Positions 1 to 9,334 are shown, counted from the first letter of the stretch. The stretch is DNA of 64,000 nucleotides from Woodsholea maritima DSM 17123 (GCF_000382325.1 NZ_KB908056.1:687148-751147), one strand, 5' to 3'. Numbers and translations are program-made. Notes: a model not told the origin generated them from the letters alone.

Positions 1-1252
1 CACCCATGACGCGCTCTGGCATATGCCCGCCATCTTCACAGAAGAAGAGCTGGCCGCGCGGATTAAGACAGAGATTGTCCGGCGCATCGGTTTCTTCAGA
101 AAAACGTGAGACGAAGATGGCGATCAGCTCACCGCCTTGCTCATCCGCATCCGGAACATATTTCCAGATCACTCCCTCTTCGGCGGCCCCGCCATCGGTG
201 TCGGCAAAGTACAGCGCGCCATCCTGGAACCACGCCCCTTCCAAGCGCGAGAAAATGCCTGCGCCCTGGGCTTCGCCTTGCATGAAGGGACCGGATTTGC
301 CACTGGTCGCGCCCCAAACATCTACGACTTCGGGCAAGGCATTGGGATCGGCGATCTCCACCCAATGGGCGCGGTAACGATCGCCTTCCTCAGCATCACC
401 CAGATCACACAGAGGTTCATCCTCAATGGCCAGCATATAAAGCGTGCCGCCAGCTTCCAGGCTGCCCAATTGGCCCGAACGATCATGAGGGACGAATTTA
501 TAAAGCCCGGATGCGGCTTTATTATCTTCGGTCAGATAAACGGTAGAACTGCGCGGATCGACGGCCACCGCCTCATGGCGGAAAAGCCCCATATCGACGA
601 TCGGACGCGCGCTGGCCTCACCTTCTGCGGGCACTTCAAAGACATAACCATGCAGCGCCCCGCCATGCTCACGCCCATCAAAAATGATCTCTTCAGCGCT
701 GAGCCAGCTGCCCCATGGCGTTGGGCCGCCAGAACAATTGCGATAGGTCCCACCCAGCGCCGGTTCAGCACCCAACCACACGCCATCTTTATAAAACAGC
801 CGCGTACAGCCCCCGCCCAAGGTGATCGCGTCTTCATCATCCAGGACACCGCCCTCATATAGGTGGCCGTCATAGACCCCCGCGCCGGCCGCAATGGTAT
901 CGCCGCGGCGTAATTCATGATTGCGGATCAAGATCCAGGCCCCATCGCTGGCGCGCTGGCCGACCACGGCCATGCCATCATGAGCACCGGGCGTTGGCCC
1001 ACCCGTGGTCATTTCATCGCCCTTCCAGCCATAGGTGGAATAGCTAAACCCTTCAGGTAATTGCAATAAGTCCAAACCGGTTGACGGATCAGTCACGGGA
1101 CTGAGCGCACCAAAAGGGCTCGCGCCCGTCGAATCATATTCGCGCGCCGCCAAGGCGGCTAAAGGCTTATCAACTGCACAGGCGGATAACAATCCCGCTG
1201 AAGCCGTCAACATAAAGCCGCGCCGGGAAAGGGAGTAAGAAGAAGAGCTCAT
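1..1252 (-). CDS. phoX: PhoX-type (DUF839) secreted alkaline phosphatase, 3' end cut by window
   Basis: The first 417 residues are visible and the C-terminus lies outside the window. The N-terminus has a twin-arginine motif (SRRGF, residues 9-13) followed by a lipobox-like LSAC (Cys25), so Tat export with possible lipid anchoring is inferred. The body matches the DUF839/PhoX family: an NHE segment (IRNHEL), a GGPTPWGSWLSAEE stretch, a FRHEAVAVD segment and repeated Asp/Glu-rich turns that bind calcium and iron in PhoX. PhoX releases phosphate from phosphomonoesters outside the cytoplasm. The ATG is only 5 bp after the stop of the phosphodiesterase gene, so it is the last visible gene of a four-gene operon. 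The ATG is chosen because it begins directly before the Tat signal. Confidence 0.85.
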   Translation of the reverse strand, partial: MSSSSYSLSRRGFMLTASAGLLSACAVDKPLAALAAREYDSTGASPFGALSPVTDPSTGLDLLQLPEGFSYSTYGWKGDEMTTGGPTPGAHDGMAVVGQRASDGAWILIRNHELRRGDTIAAGAGVYDGHLYEGGVLDDEDAITLGGGCTRLFYKDGVWLGAEPALGGTYRNCSGGPTPWGSWLSAEEIIFDGREHGGALHGYVFEVPAEGEASARPIVDMGLFRHEAVAVDPRSSTVYLTEDNKAASGLYKFVPHDRSGQLGSLEAGGTLYMLAIEDEPLCDLGDAEEGDRYRAHWVEIADPNALPEVVDVWGATSGKSGPFMQGEAQGAGIFSRLEGAWFQDGALYFADTDGGAAEEGVIWKYVPDADEQGGELIAIFVSRFSEETDAPDNLCLNPRGQLFFCEDGGHMPERVMG

Positions 1253-1257
1253 AAGGG

Positions 1258-2151
1258 TCACCAATGACGGTTGATCTGGCGCAGATAGGCCAGAACGGCT
1301 GCAGGTTCGTCGGTTTGAATGATATTGGCCCCGCCAATCAGAAGCGGGTTGAGAGCCTCCGCCCCATGGCCCGCGGCAATCGCTGCGTCGACATCGCCCA
1401 GTGCATTGATCCAGATACGCGCATCACAGCCGCGGATCGTGTTGACCACCTCGACGGTGTAGAAGCTGGGATCGATATGAATGGCAATGGCCTGGGGGAA
1501 TCGGGCGCAAATCGCGCGAACGTCTTCAAGATTGCGCGCGCGCGGCATCAAGAAGGTCGCCTCGCCCTGGCTGAGCGCCAGATTGAAATTATCCCAATCG
1601 CTGTCAAACCACAGAGCCTGAGGGCCAAATTCCACCGCATTAACGGTGTTGACGACCGCGGCCATCCGGCTGGTTTTTAAATCCAGATCGACAAAGATCC
1701 GACCCTTGGCGACCCGTAACGCCTCTTGCAAGCTGGGCACGCGGTGATCTGTCAGCGGAATATCCGGATCATCACCCTTGCGCGCTTTCAAGCGTAGCGC
1801 GCGCACCTGCGCGAAGGTCATATCTTCGATGCGCCCGCTGCCATTGGTGGTCGCATCCACGGTTTCATCATGCATCAAAACCGGAACCCCATCGCAGGTG
1901 ACTTTGACGTCCAGCTCGACAATATCCACGCCCAAAGCAATGGCATGTTCAATCGCAAGGATTGAGTTTTCCGGCGCATCTTTATGGGCGGCGCGGTGGG
2001 CGGCCACCAACACCGTCTGCGACTGAGCACTGAAGACTTCAGCGCTCAAACGCGCGAAATGATCCGCAGAAAGGTCCTGGCTTAGCCCCGGCGCGGTGAT
2101 GAGGGCAAGGCTCGCCGCCCCCATCAACAAAGATGTGACGATACGGGTCAT
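1258..2151 (-). CDS. Secreted glycerophosphodiester phosphodiesterase
   Basis: This 297-residue protein has a signal peptide (residues 1-25, cleavage near LSQ) followed by a GDPD-type TIM barrel. The family's catalytic and metal-binding residues are visible: HR (52-53), EN (61-62), ELD (79-81) and HD (94-95). It should hydrolyse glycerophosphodiesters, such as deacylated phospholipid headgroups, to an alcohol and glycerol phosphate in the periplasm. Its start codon shares one base with the stop of the upstream phosphatase gene and its stop lies 5 bp before phoX, so the genes are probably translated from one message. A phosphodiesterase next to phosphomonoesterases would let the cell strip phosphate from diesters in two steps. 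Confidence 0.9.
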   Translation of the reverse strand: MTRIVTSLLMGAASLALITAPGLSQDLSADHFARLSAEVFSAQSQTVLVAAHRAAHKDAPENSILAIEHAIALGVDIVELDVKVTCDGVPVLMHDETVDATTNGSGRIEDMTFAQVRALRLKARKGDDPDIPLTDHRVPSLQEALRVAKGRIFVDLDLKTSRMAAVVNTVNAVEFGPQALWFDSDWDNFNLALSQGEATFLMPRARNLEDVRAICARFPQAIAIHIDPSFYTVEVVNTIRGCDARIWINALGDVDAAIAAGHGAEALNPLLIGGANIIQTDEPAAVLAYLRQINRHW

Positions 2152-3542
2152 TAAGGCCGCCGATAGCTGGAAGGTTGATCGTAATCCGGCTCCCAGATCT
2201 CCTCAGCATCCTCAGGGATGCGATTGATCAGCTGATTGGGGCCGGTATCGGATTTTTGAATGTCAAAGGCGTCATAGAGCCGCCCGCTGGCGGTATAGGC
2301 CTGGTAAGACAGGGTGTCGCCATCCACGGTCAAAACCTGGAAAAGCTGTAAGCCATTGGCTTTACGATCTGCCCAGGCGAGATCTTCCACCGGATACATT
2401 TTCGGGCCAGAGACCGAAACCACATACATGGTCCCCGTACGCTCATCGCGGATCATTTCCCCATCGGGAACATTGGCGACCATACCGCGCGAATAGCCAT
2501 GATCATGACCCTGCAGCACGATATCAACGCCATAGCGATCGATGATCGGTTTGAAGAAGGTATGCAGATTTTCGTGATGACGCCCGGCGCGGGTCGAATA
2601 GAAGGGATAATGCAAGAAGATCGCCGTCCAGCGCTTGTCATTTTCACGCAGGACCTGATCGAGCCATTGGGCCTGAATACGCGCACTGCTTTCAAAATCG
2701 CCGCTCATATCCGCATCCAGCGAGATCAGGCGCATATCTTGATAGTCGACATAATAAACGGTCTCAGACAGGTTTTCGACGCCTTCCGGTCCGTTTTTGG
2801 GTAAGTTAAAGCCCGGTCGCCATTGCTGGGACAATTCCATCTGGCGGCTATATTCGTGATTACCCGGTGTCATCACGCTGGGTACTTGGGCATGCAGGAA
2901 ACCGCCCGCATAGAACCACTCGCCCCACTCAATATCACTGTCTTCTGAATTGATCAGATCCCCGGCGTGAAGCATGAAATTGACGCTGGGAAGCGTCTTA
3001 TAGGCCTCGCGGATCACGCGCGACCACATGGATTTCAGATCGTTTTGGGCATCGCCAAAATAGATGAAACTAAAGGGCTCACCCTCCAGACCGGCCGTGG
3101 TGAATTGGAACCATTCCGACCAATGGCTGCCATCCCCGACGCGGTAAACATATTGGGTATTCGGAGTTAAACCCTCCAGGGTCGCACTATGATAGTGCGC
3201 CACGACCAGAGGCTCGCCCTCATCTTGAATATGGGTCAGCTCACTCTCAGCGGTGAGGGTTTCACGCACCGCATTAAAGCCTGGCCCATCGGTGGCCACG
3301 GCATACTGAACAAAGCCCTCCGGCGCGCTGGCATCGCTGCGCCAATTGACCGCCATGGAGGTGCTGGGATCTTGGGTGAGGTTCAAGATCACCCGGTCCG
3401 GCATCACGCCCGGCATGAAAGGATGAAAGGCCACAGCCTCGCTGGTTTCAGAATTTGGCGTGACCGCATCCCCGCCCGTGCTCGCGCACGCGCCCAAACC
3501 CAAAACGCTCAACAGCGCGAATGTCGAAATGCCCCGCAGCAT
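2151..3542 (-). CDS. Purple-acid-phosphatase-like lipoprotein metallophosphoesterase
   Basis: This 463-residue protein has a lipoprotein signal (LGAC, Cys19), a fibronectin-III-like purple acid phosphatase N-domain (about 45-150) and a calcineurin-like phosphoesterase domain. All the metal-binding motifs are visible: GD (Asp164), GD (Asp195), GNHE (227-230), LH (His311) and GHDH (345-348). It is predicted to be an outer-membrane or periplasmic phosphomonoesterase. It lies 127 bp downstream of the TonB receptor gene and overlaps the phosphodiesterase gene by one base. Unlike the metallophosphatase at 17920-19857, its GNHE motif is intact. The exact substrate cannot be read from sequence. Confidence 0.85.
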   Translation of the reverse strand: MLRGISTFALLSVLGLGACASTGGDAVTPNSETSEAVAFHPFMPGVMPDRVILNLTQDPSTSMAVNWRSDASAPEGFVQYAVATDGPGFNAVRETLTAESELTHIQDEGEPLVVAHYHSATLEGLTPNTQYVYRVGDGSHWSEWFQFTTAGLEGEPFSFIYFGDAQNDLKSMWSRVIREAYKTLPSVNFMLHAGDLINSEDSDIEWGEWFYAGGFLHAQVPSVMTPGNHEYSRQMELSQQWRPGFNLPKNGPEGVENLSETVYYVDYQDMRLISLDADMSGDFESSARIQAQWLDQVLRENDKRWTAIFLHYPFYSTRAGRHHENLHTFFKPIIDRYGVDIVLQGHDHGYSRGMVANVPDGEMIRDERTGTMYVVSVSGPKMYPVEDLAWADRKANGLQLFQVLTVDGDTLSYQAYTASGRLYDAFDIQKSDTGPNQLINRIPEDAEEIWEPDYDQPSSYRRP

Positions 3543-3625
3543 GTCCTCAACCCTTCCTTAAAACCTAAAACGACGCACGCGCGCCGATCCCCCCTTGGTG
3601 AGTGTCATTGACAAAACACGGCCCA

Positions 3626-3651
3626 GCCGGTGCGCAAGGGGACGCACCGGC
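3626..3651 (-). terminator. Intercistronic hairpin between receptor and phosphatase genes
   Basis: A perfect 9-bp stem (GCCGGTGCG with CGCACCGGC) and an 8-base loop lies between the TonB receptor stop and the phosphatase start. The minus-strand downstream sequence holds GTTTTGTC about ten bases on, a weak T-tract. It may be a leaky terminator or an RNA-end stabiliser that gives more receptor than phosphatase message. Confidence 0.4.
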
Positions 3652-3669
3652 CAAACCGTCAAGCTAGGC

Positions 3670-6600
3670 TTAGAAGTGAGCGTTGAAGCCCAAGGAGATG
3701 GTGCGGCCGTTTTCGATATAGGCGCGCAAACCCCCGGAATCTTTGCCGAATGTGTACCAATAGGTGTGGCTGTCGAAGATGTTTTGAACCTCAAGGCTCA
3801 CTTCGGCGAACTCACCCACAGACCGCTTCAAAGAGAAGTCGACAAAGGTGTAAGGCTGCTCATACGGATTGTTGTTGAAGTCCTCGTAATCTTCCAGGAA
3901 TTCAGACTGATAATTGTATGAGAGGTAGGCATCCCAATGCTCGTCTGAGTAATAAAGCTCAGCATTGACCAGCAATTCTGGGGTCTCGAAGAAGGGAAGC
4001 GTATACCCTTCTGGGTGCCAGCTCATACCGGTAGAGGCTTCAGACTGCTGATAGGTGGCGTTTGCGCCAATCCCAATATTGCCAAACAAGCCCGGCAACC
4101 AGTGAAGGTTCTGACGTGCGGCCAGCTCGATACCATAGATGCTGGCATCTTCACCATTGCTGGCTTGTGAAATCACAAAGTTCGGCGCGATCGGGTTAGA
4201 GCCCAGATCCAGATCACCCTCGATATTCAGCTGGCTCGCATCATAGCTGGTGCCGCCACGGATCACGCTCGATGAACCGCGGATCAGGAAGTTGGAAATG
4301 TCTTTGTAGAAGACCGCAACCGAATATGCCCCGGTAGAGCCATTATACCATTCCAACGAACCATCGAAGTTGACGGTGCTGGTGGCTTTCAGGCCTGGGT
4401 TACCCACTGAACCACCGACCAAACGCCATTCCAGCGGATTGTCGATATCATCACCGGTAACAGGGTCTTTTTTCTCGTAGGCCAGCTCCAACGGACGCGT
4501 TGCGCGCTCGATAGAGGGACGCCCATAAGAGGTCCAGATGGCACCGCGGGCAATCACACCATTTTCGAAGAAATGGTTGACGTGAATAGACGGCAGAACC
4601 TGGGTGTAGCTTGTCTCAGAATGGTTGCGACGATAAGGCTGATCAACTTCACCTTCGTCAAAGCGCGCTTCTTGGACTTCGTCTTCAATAAAGCTATCAA
4701 CTTCATAAGTCGTGTGCTCAACACGCACCCCGGTGATCACCTGAGTATTGTTGAACCACGCCTCGCCCATGACATAACCGGCCATGGTGCGCTCTTTAAA
4801 GTCGAACTCTTCCGAGCTGTCATAATCAAGGCTAGAGAAGTCCGCGCCGAACGCGTCCACCATTTTACCGGTGTCGAGCGTCTGCCCCAGACGATATTTA
4901 CCGGTATAGCGACCATTGAACATATCCGCGACATCTGCACCAAACCAGGGCGCGAAGTCCGCATAAGTCTCAGCATCTTCGAACGGGCCATCATCAAAGG
5001 CTGGCTCTGCGTGGGTACGGGTACGATCTGATTGAACAACTTTACCGCCCCAACGCACATTGCGCAGGAAGGCATGGTTGAATTCATAAGTGAAATCGAC
5101 CTGACCTTGATACAACTTCTCGCTGACATCACCCTTTTCTGCGCCCACACCATCATAATCATAGCTGGCTGGATCTTGCAGAGCGGCATGACCGGCTTCG
5201 TTCAAATTGAAGTAAGGAAAGCGCGGATCAGAATAAGAAATAGAGAAGCCTTCATTGCCATACCAATGCTGGCCATTGCCTGCGCTGCCGCTACGGGTTT
5301 GGAACACCGCTTCATAACCGTAATCGATATTGTCTTCTGAAGACGAATAGGCCAGTTCGTATTCAACCGTCAGATTGCCGAACTCGCTCAAACCGCCAAA
5401 GTTCAAAGACGCCGCTTGGCCCAGATTGCGGCTCGCGGTCCATTCGCGCGACAGACGGAAATCCTGTGGGTCCCAAACACCCGAGGCCCCACATAGCGAA
5501 TACATCGTACGGCACCGGGCATCAGCCGCCGTGATCATGCCGTCATTATCGACGTCCTTGATTTGACCCAAGGTGACATCGCCTTCCCAGCTCGCACCAT
5601 TTTGACGGCCATAGATCGCGCCTTTGGCGTTATCAAAGCCAATGACATCCCAGGTATCTGGGTTTGGCAGACCCTTAAAGCTGGTATCGACCTGGCTGAA
5701 GCGGTTTGACAACGCGCTGTCAGAGCGGTTGCGCAGGTGAATGATGTTGTTGTCGCGGGTCTCTTGATACTCATTGTACTGACCGCGCACGTGGAATTCG
5801 TGATGACCGAATTGGAAGTCCAAAGAGCCGTTGAAGCCATAACGCTCAACCTCGGTTGAACCGCGTGACAATTCCCAACCTGGCACCTGGAAAGAACCAT
5901 AATCCCAACCATCAATACCAGAACGTGAATTCGAATACCAAGTGTTCGGCTGGTGGTCACCGTGGTCACCAACTTCTTCGTATTGTGAACGGCTAATTTC
6001 GTGGAAGCCAGTTACGAAGATACCGACATGATCGCCAAAGCGATCTGCAAAAGATGCAGAAATGCTGTGTGATTTATCGTTGTCGAATTTGTCTTGCATA
6101 CGGCCTTCGGCAGAAATGCCGAAATGACGATCTTCATAATCGAACGCCGTTGGGGTTTGAATATCGATCGTACCGCCGATCGCATCACCATCCATGTCGG
6201 GCTGAATGGTTTTGCGCACCGTGATCTGATCAATCCCTTCAGGGGACAAGAAAGACAAGCGCACACCGCGGAAGAAATTATCGTCCGGCGAGCCTACACC
6301 GCCCAAGGTCACACCATTCATGGAGTAGTTGTTGTATTCGGTTGAGAGACCACGAACGGTGATCCGATCCCCTTCACCGGTGGTTTGTGAACGCACTGCG
6401 TTCAAACCGGGAAGACGGGCCAAAGCTTCGGTCAAGTTGGCGTTCGGCAGATTGCCCATGTCATCGGCGCGGATCACATCAGACACGAAAGAGTTATTGC
6501 GCTTGTCTTCTAAAGACTGCAGCACAGAACCGGCATAACCGCGCACCACGATCACATCGGCTGGGGTCAGCTCAACATCTTGCGTGACAACACCGGTTGC

Positions 6601-6882
6601 AGGAACCGTCACCACGACCTGCTGGCTGTCGCCATTGATGCTGGTGATGGAGAGTGTGTAGCTGCCCGCGGCCAGGCCGGCCAATTGATAGCGACCGCGT
6701 GAATCCGTGGTGGTCGATGCGCCGGTTTCTTCAACGCGTACGCTTGCGCCCATCAGCACATTGCCGGTTTGCGGATTGGTGACGGTCCCTGCGACATCAC
6801 CGGCCAAAGCCGCAGCGCTGCCCAGCGCCAAGGTCAAAGCGGACGCGCTAACGCCCAACATAGATTTCTTCAAAATACCCAT
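3670..6882 (-). CDS. TonB-dependent outer-membrane receptor with carboxypeptidase-regulatory-like N-domain
   Basis: This 1070-residue receptor has a signal peptide (1-28), a carboxypeptidase-regulatory-like beta sandwich (about 30-105), a TonB-box-like DVIVVRG, a plug domain (about 125-250, with PDMDGDAIGGTID) and a long beta-barrel ending in Phe (NAHF). This is the Caulobacter-type TIGR01782 architecture. It should import a scarce ligand across the outer membrane using TonB energy. As first gene of an operon with a phosphatase, a phosphodiesterase and PhoX, its ligand is inferred to be an organophosphate or a phosphorus-containing polymer. A calcium-loop-like DVDNDGMITAAD lies near residue 440 in a presumed extracellular loop. 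The ATG at 6882 begins the signal peptide. Confidence 0.9.
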   Translation of the reverse strand: MGILKKSMLGVSASALTLALGSAAALAGDVAGTVTNPQTGNVLMGASVRVEETGASTTTDSRGRYQLAGLAAGSYTLSITSINGDSQQVVVTVPATGVVTQDVELTPADVIVVRGYAGSVLQSLEDKRNNSFVSDVIRADDMGNLPNANLTEALARLPGLNAVRSQTTGEGDRITVRGLSTEYNNYSMNGVTLGGVGSPDDNFFRGVRLSFLSPEGIDQITVRKTIQPDMDGDAIGGTIDIQTPTAFDYEDRHFGISAEGRMQDKFDNDKSHSISASFADRFGDHVGIFVTGFHEISRSQYEEVGDHGDHQPNTWYSNSRSGIDGWDYGSFQVPGWELSRGSTEVERYGFNGSLDFQFGHHEFHVRGQYNEYQETRDNNIIHLRNRSDSALSNRFSQVDTSFKGLPNPDTWDVIGFDNAKGAIYGRQNGASWEGDVTLGQIKDVDNDGMITAADARCRTMYSLCGASGVWDPQDFRLSREWTASRNLGQAASLNFGGLSEFGNLTVEYELAYSSSEDNIDYGYEAVFQTRSGSAGNGQHWYGNEGFSISYSDPRFPYFNLNEAGHAALQDPASYDYDGVGAEKGDVSEKLYQGQVDFTYEFNHAFLRNVRWGGKVVQSDRTRTHAEPAFDDGPFEDAETYADFAPWFGADVADMFNGRYTGKYRLGQTLDTGKMVDAFGADFSSLDYDSSEEFDFKERTMAGYVMGEAWFNNTQVITGVRVEHTTYEVDSFIEDEVQEARFDEGEVDQPYRRNHSETSYTQVLPSIHVNHFFENGVIARGAIWTSYGRPSIERATRPLELAYEKKDPVTGDDIDNPLEWRLVGGSVGNPGLKATSTVNFDGSLEWYNGSTGAYSVAVFYKDISNFLIRGSSSVIRGGTSYDASQLNIEGDLDLGSNPIAPNFVISQASNGEDASIYGIELAARQNLHWLPGLFGNIGIGANATYQQSEASTGMSWHPEGYTLPFFETPELLVNAELYYSDEHWDAYLSYNYQSEFLEDYEDFNNNPYEQPYTFVDFSLKRSVGEFAEVSLEVQNIFDSHTYWYTFGKDSGGLRAYIENGRTISLGFNAHF

Positions 6883-7005
6883 AGGGTCCCCCGGGATCTA
6901 AACAGATCGAATAACGCTGAGACCACCTCACCCCCCGGTGAGCGTGTCTCGAGGGGCAAGACGTGAGGGTGCAGATTTTTTGTGCGAAGCTTCAATAAAG
7001 CTTTG

Positions 7006-7023
7006 GTGATAAAATGATGACAG
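7006..7023 (-). promoter_or_regulatory. Candidate Pho box upstream of the phosphoester operon
   Basis: On the minus strand the sequence CTGTCATCATTTTATCAC fits the two-heptamer PhoB pattern (CTGTCAT, 4-base gap, second heptamer). The first heptamer matches completely and the second (TTATCAC) about 4-5 of 7. It lies about 125 bp before the TonB receptor start and is followed within 15 bases by an AT-rich TTTATT that could serve as a -10. It abuts the terminator hairpin of the porin gene. One imperfect box is weak evidence, but the operon content makes PhoB control plausible. Confidence 0.35.
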
Positions 7024-7052
7024 GCGGACCGCGTTTCTGCGACCCGCCTGTA
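7022..7052 (-). terminator. Terminator hairpin of the porin gene
   Basis: An inverted repeat CAGGCGG...CCGCCTG closes a hairpin about 30 bases downstream of the porin stop. On the minus strand it is followed by TCATCATTTTATC, a loose T-rich tail. The position fits an intrinsic terminator separating the porin from the TonB receptor operon. Confidence 0.5.
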
Positions 7053-7081
7053 TAAGTTTTAAATTTTAAAGGCTTAAAGCG

Positions 7082-8455
7082 TTAGAATGCGTATTTGGTT
7101 GAGACAGTAAATCGCGTCAAAGTCCCGCTTTGACCATTTTCCAATTCCCGTTCACCAAACAAAACTTCACCGCCCACGGTCAGACCCGGCTGCACAGTCA
7201 CCATATAATTGCCGAAGGCTGAATAGACCCGCTTGGTCGCACCGGTGCCCGTCAGCGTGATGTCATTATCCGCTTCCAGATGAGAATAGCCGACATTGAT
7301 ACGCCGCCCCTCACCCACGCTTTGGCGCAGCGCGATTAAACCACCCCAAACCGGGATGGCCTCCAGATCACCGCTCGCGGTGACAACCGCGCCATTAACG
7401 GCATTGAGCCCGATATAACGCCCGATCCCTTCACCGCCTGACAGGCTGAAGCGCACATCACTGTCATCGCCGATCTTGATTTTACCTGAGGCCGAAAGCC
7501 CCCAGGCGGTGGCATTGCCATCTACGCCACCATTTTCATAAGCAAGATTGCGCACCAAAGCCGCCAAGGAAACATTGCCAAAGCTGCCGGTATGATTATA
7601 GCGCGCGACGAGATCGGGCATCGCGCCATCCCCGGCATCAATACGCCCGCCCCCGCCATAAGGGGTCACAGTGGTATCGGGGTTTTCCAAGGCAAATTGC
7701 CAATTGCCATGGGTATAGCGCACCAACATCTGACGCACAAAGATCATCCCATCGGAAGCCACCAAGAAGCTGGCGCTTTCTGGAATGGCAGAGGTGTTTT
7801 GGAAGGTCGTCCAGTCCTGACCCACGCGCCAGCCGCCATAATTGATCCAGGCCAAACGCAAACGCGGATTATAGGAGTTGGACACCCGCTCATCCCCGCC
7901 CGGTGAGCCCAGGAAGTCCAGTTCCACCCGTCCCGTAAGCGGCGTGCCGCTGGGCGTTGGGGTTTCTGAGGTAAAAGCGATCCGTGAGCCCTTGGCCGTG
8001 AAATCGGTATCAGGGCTGTCATCACCCGTTCCGCCCACAGGCGTCGCGCCGGGAATATAGAAGTCGCGCGCGATCGAGGTTGGGGCGATATCGCCATCAC
8101 TGACATCAGTAACATGGTAATCAATGTCGACAAAACCGGCCATTTTGAAAATGGTATTGCCCACCTGAAACCCATCGCCAGAGCGCGCGGCAGGGGCCAA
8201 AACTGGGGCCGAGGCTGGGGCAGAGGCGACCTGGCGTTCAATCTCAATCACGCGATCCGTTTGGGCGGCCTGGCTATCGCGTGCGGCCGTCACCTCATCG
8301 CGTAATTCCGCCAGCATAGCTTCCAGCGCTTCGATCCTTGCCTCTAACGCTTCGACATCTTGGCCATGGGCCGCACCGTGCGTGATCAAAGCCATAGATA
8401 AAGTGGCAAGACCAACTTGGCGCAGCAGACGGCTACGTTTAATCTGCAATGACAT
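7082..8455 (-). CDS. DcaP-like outer-membrane porin
   Basis: This 457-residue protein has a signal peptide (about 1-31, ending AHGQ), a short coiled coil (about 33-75, rich in Glu/Ala/Leu heptads) and a beta-barrel that ends in Phe (KYAF). The motifs FKMAGFVDIDYH, KGSRIAFTSETPT, GRVELDF and WINYGGWRVGQDWTTF are typical of the DcaP-like porins, trimeric channels for carboxylic acids and other small anions. It lies head-to-head with a LuxR-type regulator gene and next to the symporter-type kinase and ActP-like genes, so it may be the outer-membrane entry route for the same short acids. That link is inferred from position only. Confidence 0.8.
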   Translation of the reverse strand: MSLQIKRSRLLRQVGLATLSMALITHGAAHGQDVEALEARIEALEAMLAELRDEVTAARDSQAAQTDRVIEIERQVASAPASAPVLAPAARSGDGFQVGNTIFKMAGFVDIDYHVTDVSDGDIAPTSIARDFYIPGATPVGGTGDDSPDTDFTAKGSRIAFTSETPTPSGTPLTGRVELDFLGSPGGDERVSNSYNPRLRLAWINYGGWRVGQDWTTFQNTSAIPESASFLVASDGMIFVRQMLVRYTHGNWQFALENPDTTVTPYGGGGRIDAGDGAMPDLVARYNHTGSFGNVSLAALVRNLAYENGGVDGNATAWGLSASGKIKIGDDSDVRFSLSGGEGIGRYIGLNAVNGAVVTASGDLEAIPVWGGLIALRQSVGEGRRINVGYSHLEADNDITLTGTGATKRVYSAFGNYMVTVQPGLTVGGEVLFGERELENGQSGTLTRFTVSTKYAF

Positions 8456-8531
8456 CCCTGTCTCCCTGGTGCAAAGGGCTCCCGGCTACTGGAGGGGGAG
8501 AGGGGAGAGCGAGCCAAGAGCCCCAGCATTC

Positions 8532-8543
8532 TAGTCTCTAGGG
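8532..8543. promoter_or_regulatory. Near-palindrome GTCTCTAGGGAC in divergent promoter region
   Basis: This 12-base sequence is palindromic apart from one base pair. It lies about 80 bp upstream of the porin start in the 231-bp region shared with the response regulator gene. It resembles, in GAC/GTC arms, the palindrome at 8644-8653, and could be a site for the neighbouring LuxR-type regulator. No experimental motif is available to me for comparison. Confidence 0.3.
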
Positions 8544-8643
8544 ACAAGTATTCGACAAAAGGGTTAACCAGAGTATTGGCAAAAGGTCGAACATCAAAGC
8601 AGATGATTTACGACTTTTGTATAATTCACCGCCTCATTCATCA

Positions 8644-8665
8644 GACTATAGTCGTATAGATACGA
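8644..8665. promoter_or_regulatory. Two overlapping palindromes upstream of the response regulator gene
   Basis: GACTATAGTC (8644-8653) is a perfect 10-base palindrome. It overlaps TCGTATAGATACGA (8652-8665), a 5-bp inverted repeat with a 4-base spacer. They end about 20 bp before the regulator ATG and lie downstream of a good -10 (TATAAT, 8620-8625) that has no recognisable -35. This suggests activator-dependent transcription with a nearby operator, perhaps for autoregulation. Confidence 0.35.
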
Positions 8666-8686
8666 AGCAACCCGGAGCCAGATACC

Positions 8687-9334
8687 ATGACCGCCCCCCT
8701 GCACGCGCGCATTCTGCTGGTCGACGACCATCCCTTGTTCCGGGTTGCCTTAAGTGAAGCGCTCAAACAAGTCTCACCCACCTTGATGCTGGATCAAGCC
8801 GCCAGCTTGAAAGAGGCTTTGGACCATCTCAAAAGCCATGACGTCTCTCTCATTTGTCTAGATCTCAGCCTGGGCGATAGCAGCGACTTTATGGGGCTTA
8901 ATCTGTTGCGCCATGATTATCCCAGCGTGCCTGTGGTGGTGGTCTCGGCCAGCCAAACCGCGGGCATTGCCCATCGTGCGCTCGATTTTGGAGCCTCAGG
9001 CTTTATTCCTAAGACCGTTGACTTACCCGTCATGATCCAGGCCTTCAAAGCCATCCTGGCCGGTGATATCTGGATCCCGGCTGAAGGCAGCGTTGTGGAT
9101 GAGGATGAACAGGGCGAAGCCGCCAGTAAAATCGCCAGCCTGACCCCGGCACAATTGCGCGTCTTGGAAGGCTTGGTGCGCGGCCAGCTCAATAAGCAAA
9201 TCGCCTATGAGATGGATATCACCGTTGCCACGGTCAAAGCCCATGTGACGGCAATTTTCAAAAAGCTGGGCGTGATCAATCGCACGCAAGCCGTGCTCTT
9301 GGCCCAATCGCTGTTTGTTGAACAAGCCGGTTAG
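8687..9334 (+). CDS. LuxR/NarL-family response regulator (CrbR/ErdR-like by context)
   Basis: This 215-residue protein has a receiver domain (about 8-125) with acidic pair Asp13-Asp14, phospho-acceptor Asp59 (CLDLSLGD), a VVSAS switch segment and Lys in FIPKTVD. A LuxR-type helix-turn-helix follows at about 150-210 (LTPAQLRVL...QIAYEMDITVATVKAHVTAIFKKL). Its stop overlaps by four bases the stop of the convergent symporter-kinase gene. In gammaproteobacteria the CrbS/CrbR (MxtR/ErdR) pair has this composition and activates acetyl-CoA synthetase and acetate permease genes. The nearby ActP-like gene supports the same role here. Function is inferred from architecture and neighbours. Confidence 0.85.
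   Translation: MTAPLHARILLVDDHPLFRVALSEALKQVSPTLMLDQAASLKEALDHLKSHDVSLICLDLSLGDSSDFMGLNLLRHDYPSVPVVVVSASQTAGIAHRALDFGASGFIPKTVDLPVMIQAFKAILAGDIWIPAEGSVVDEDEQGEAASKIASLTPAQLRVLEGLVRGQLNKQIAYEMDITVATVKAHVTAIFKKLGVINRTQAVLLAQSLFVEQAG

Noticed and set aside
532-918. ORFs on both strands within the phoX region
   Set aside because: The PhoX reading frame continues through the whole stretch with its conserved motifs; the others are shadows.
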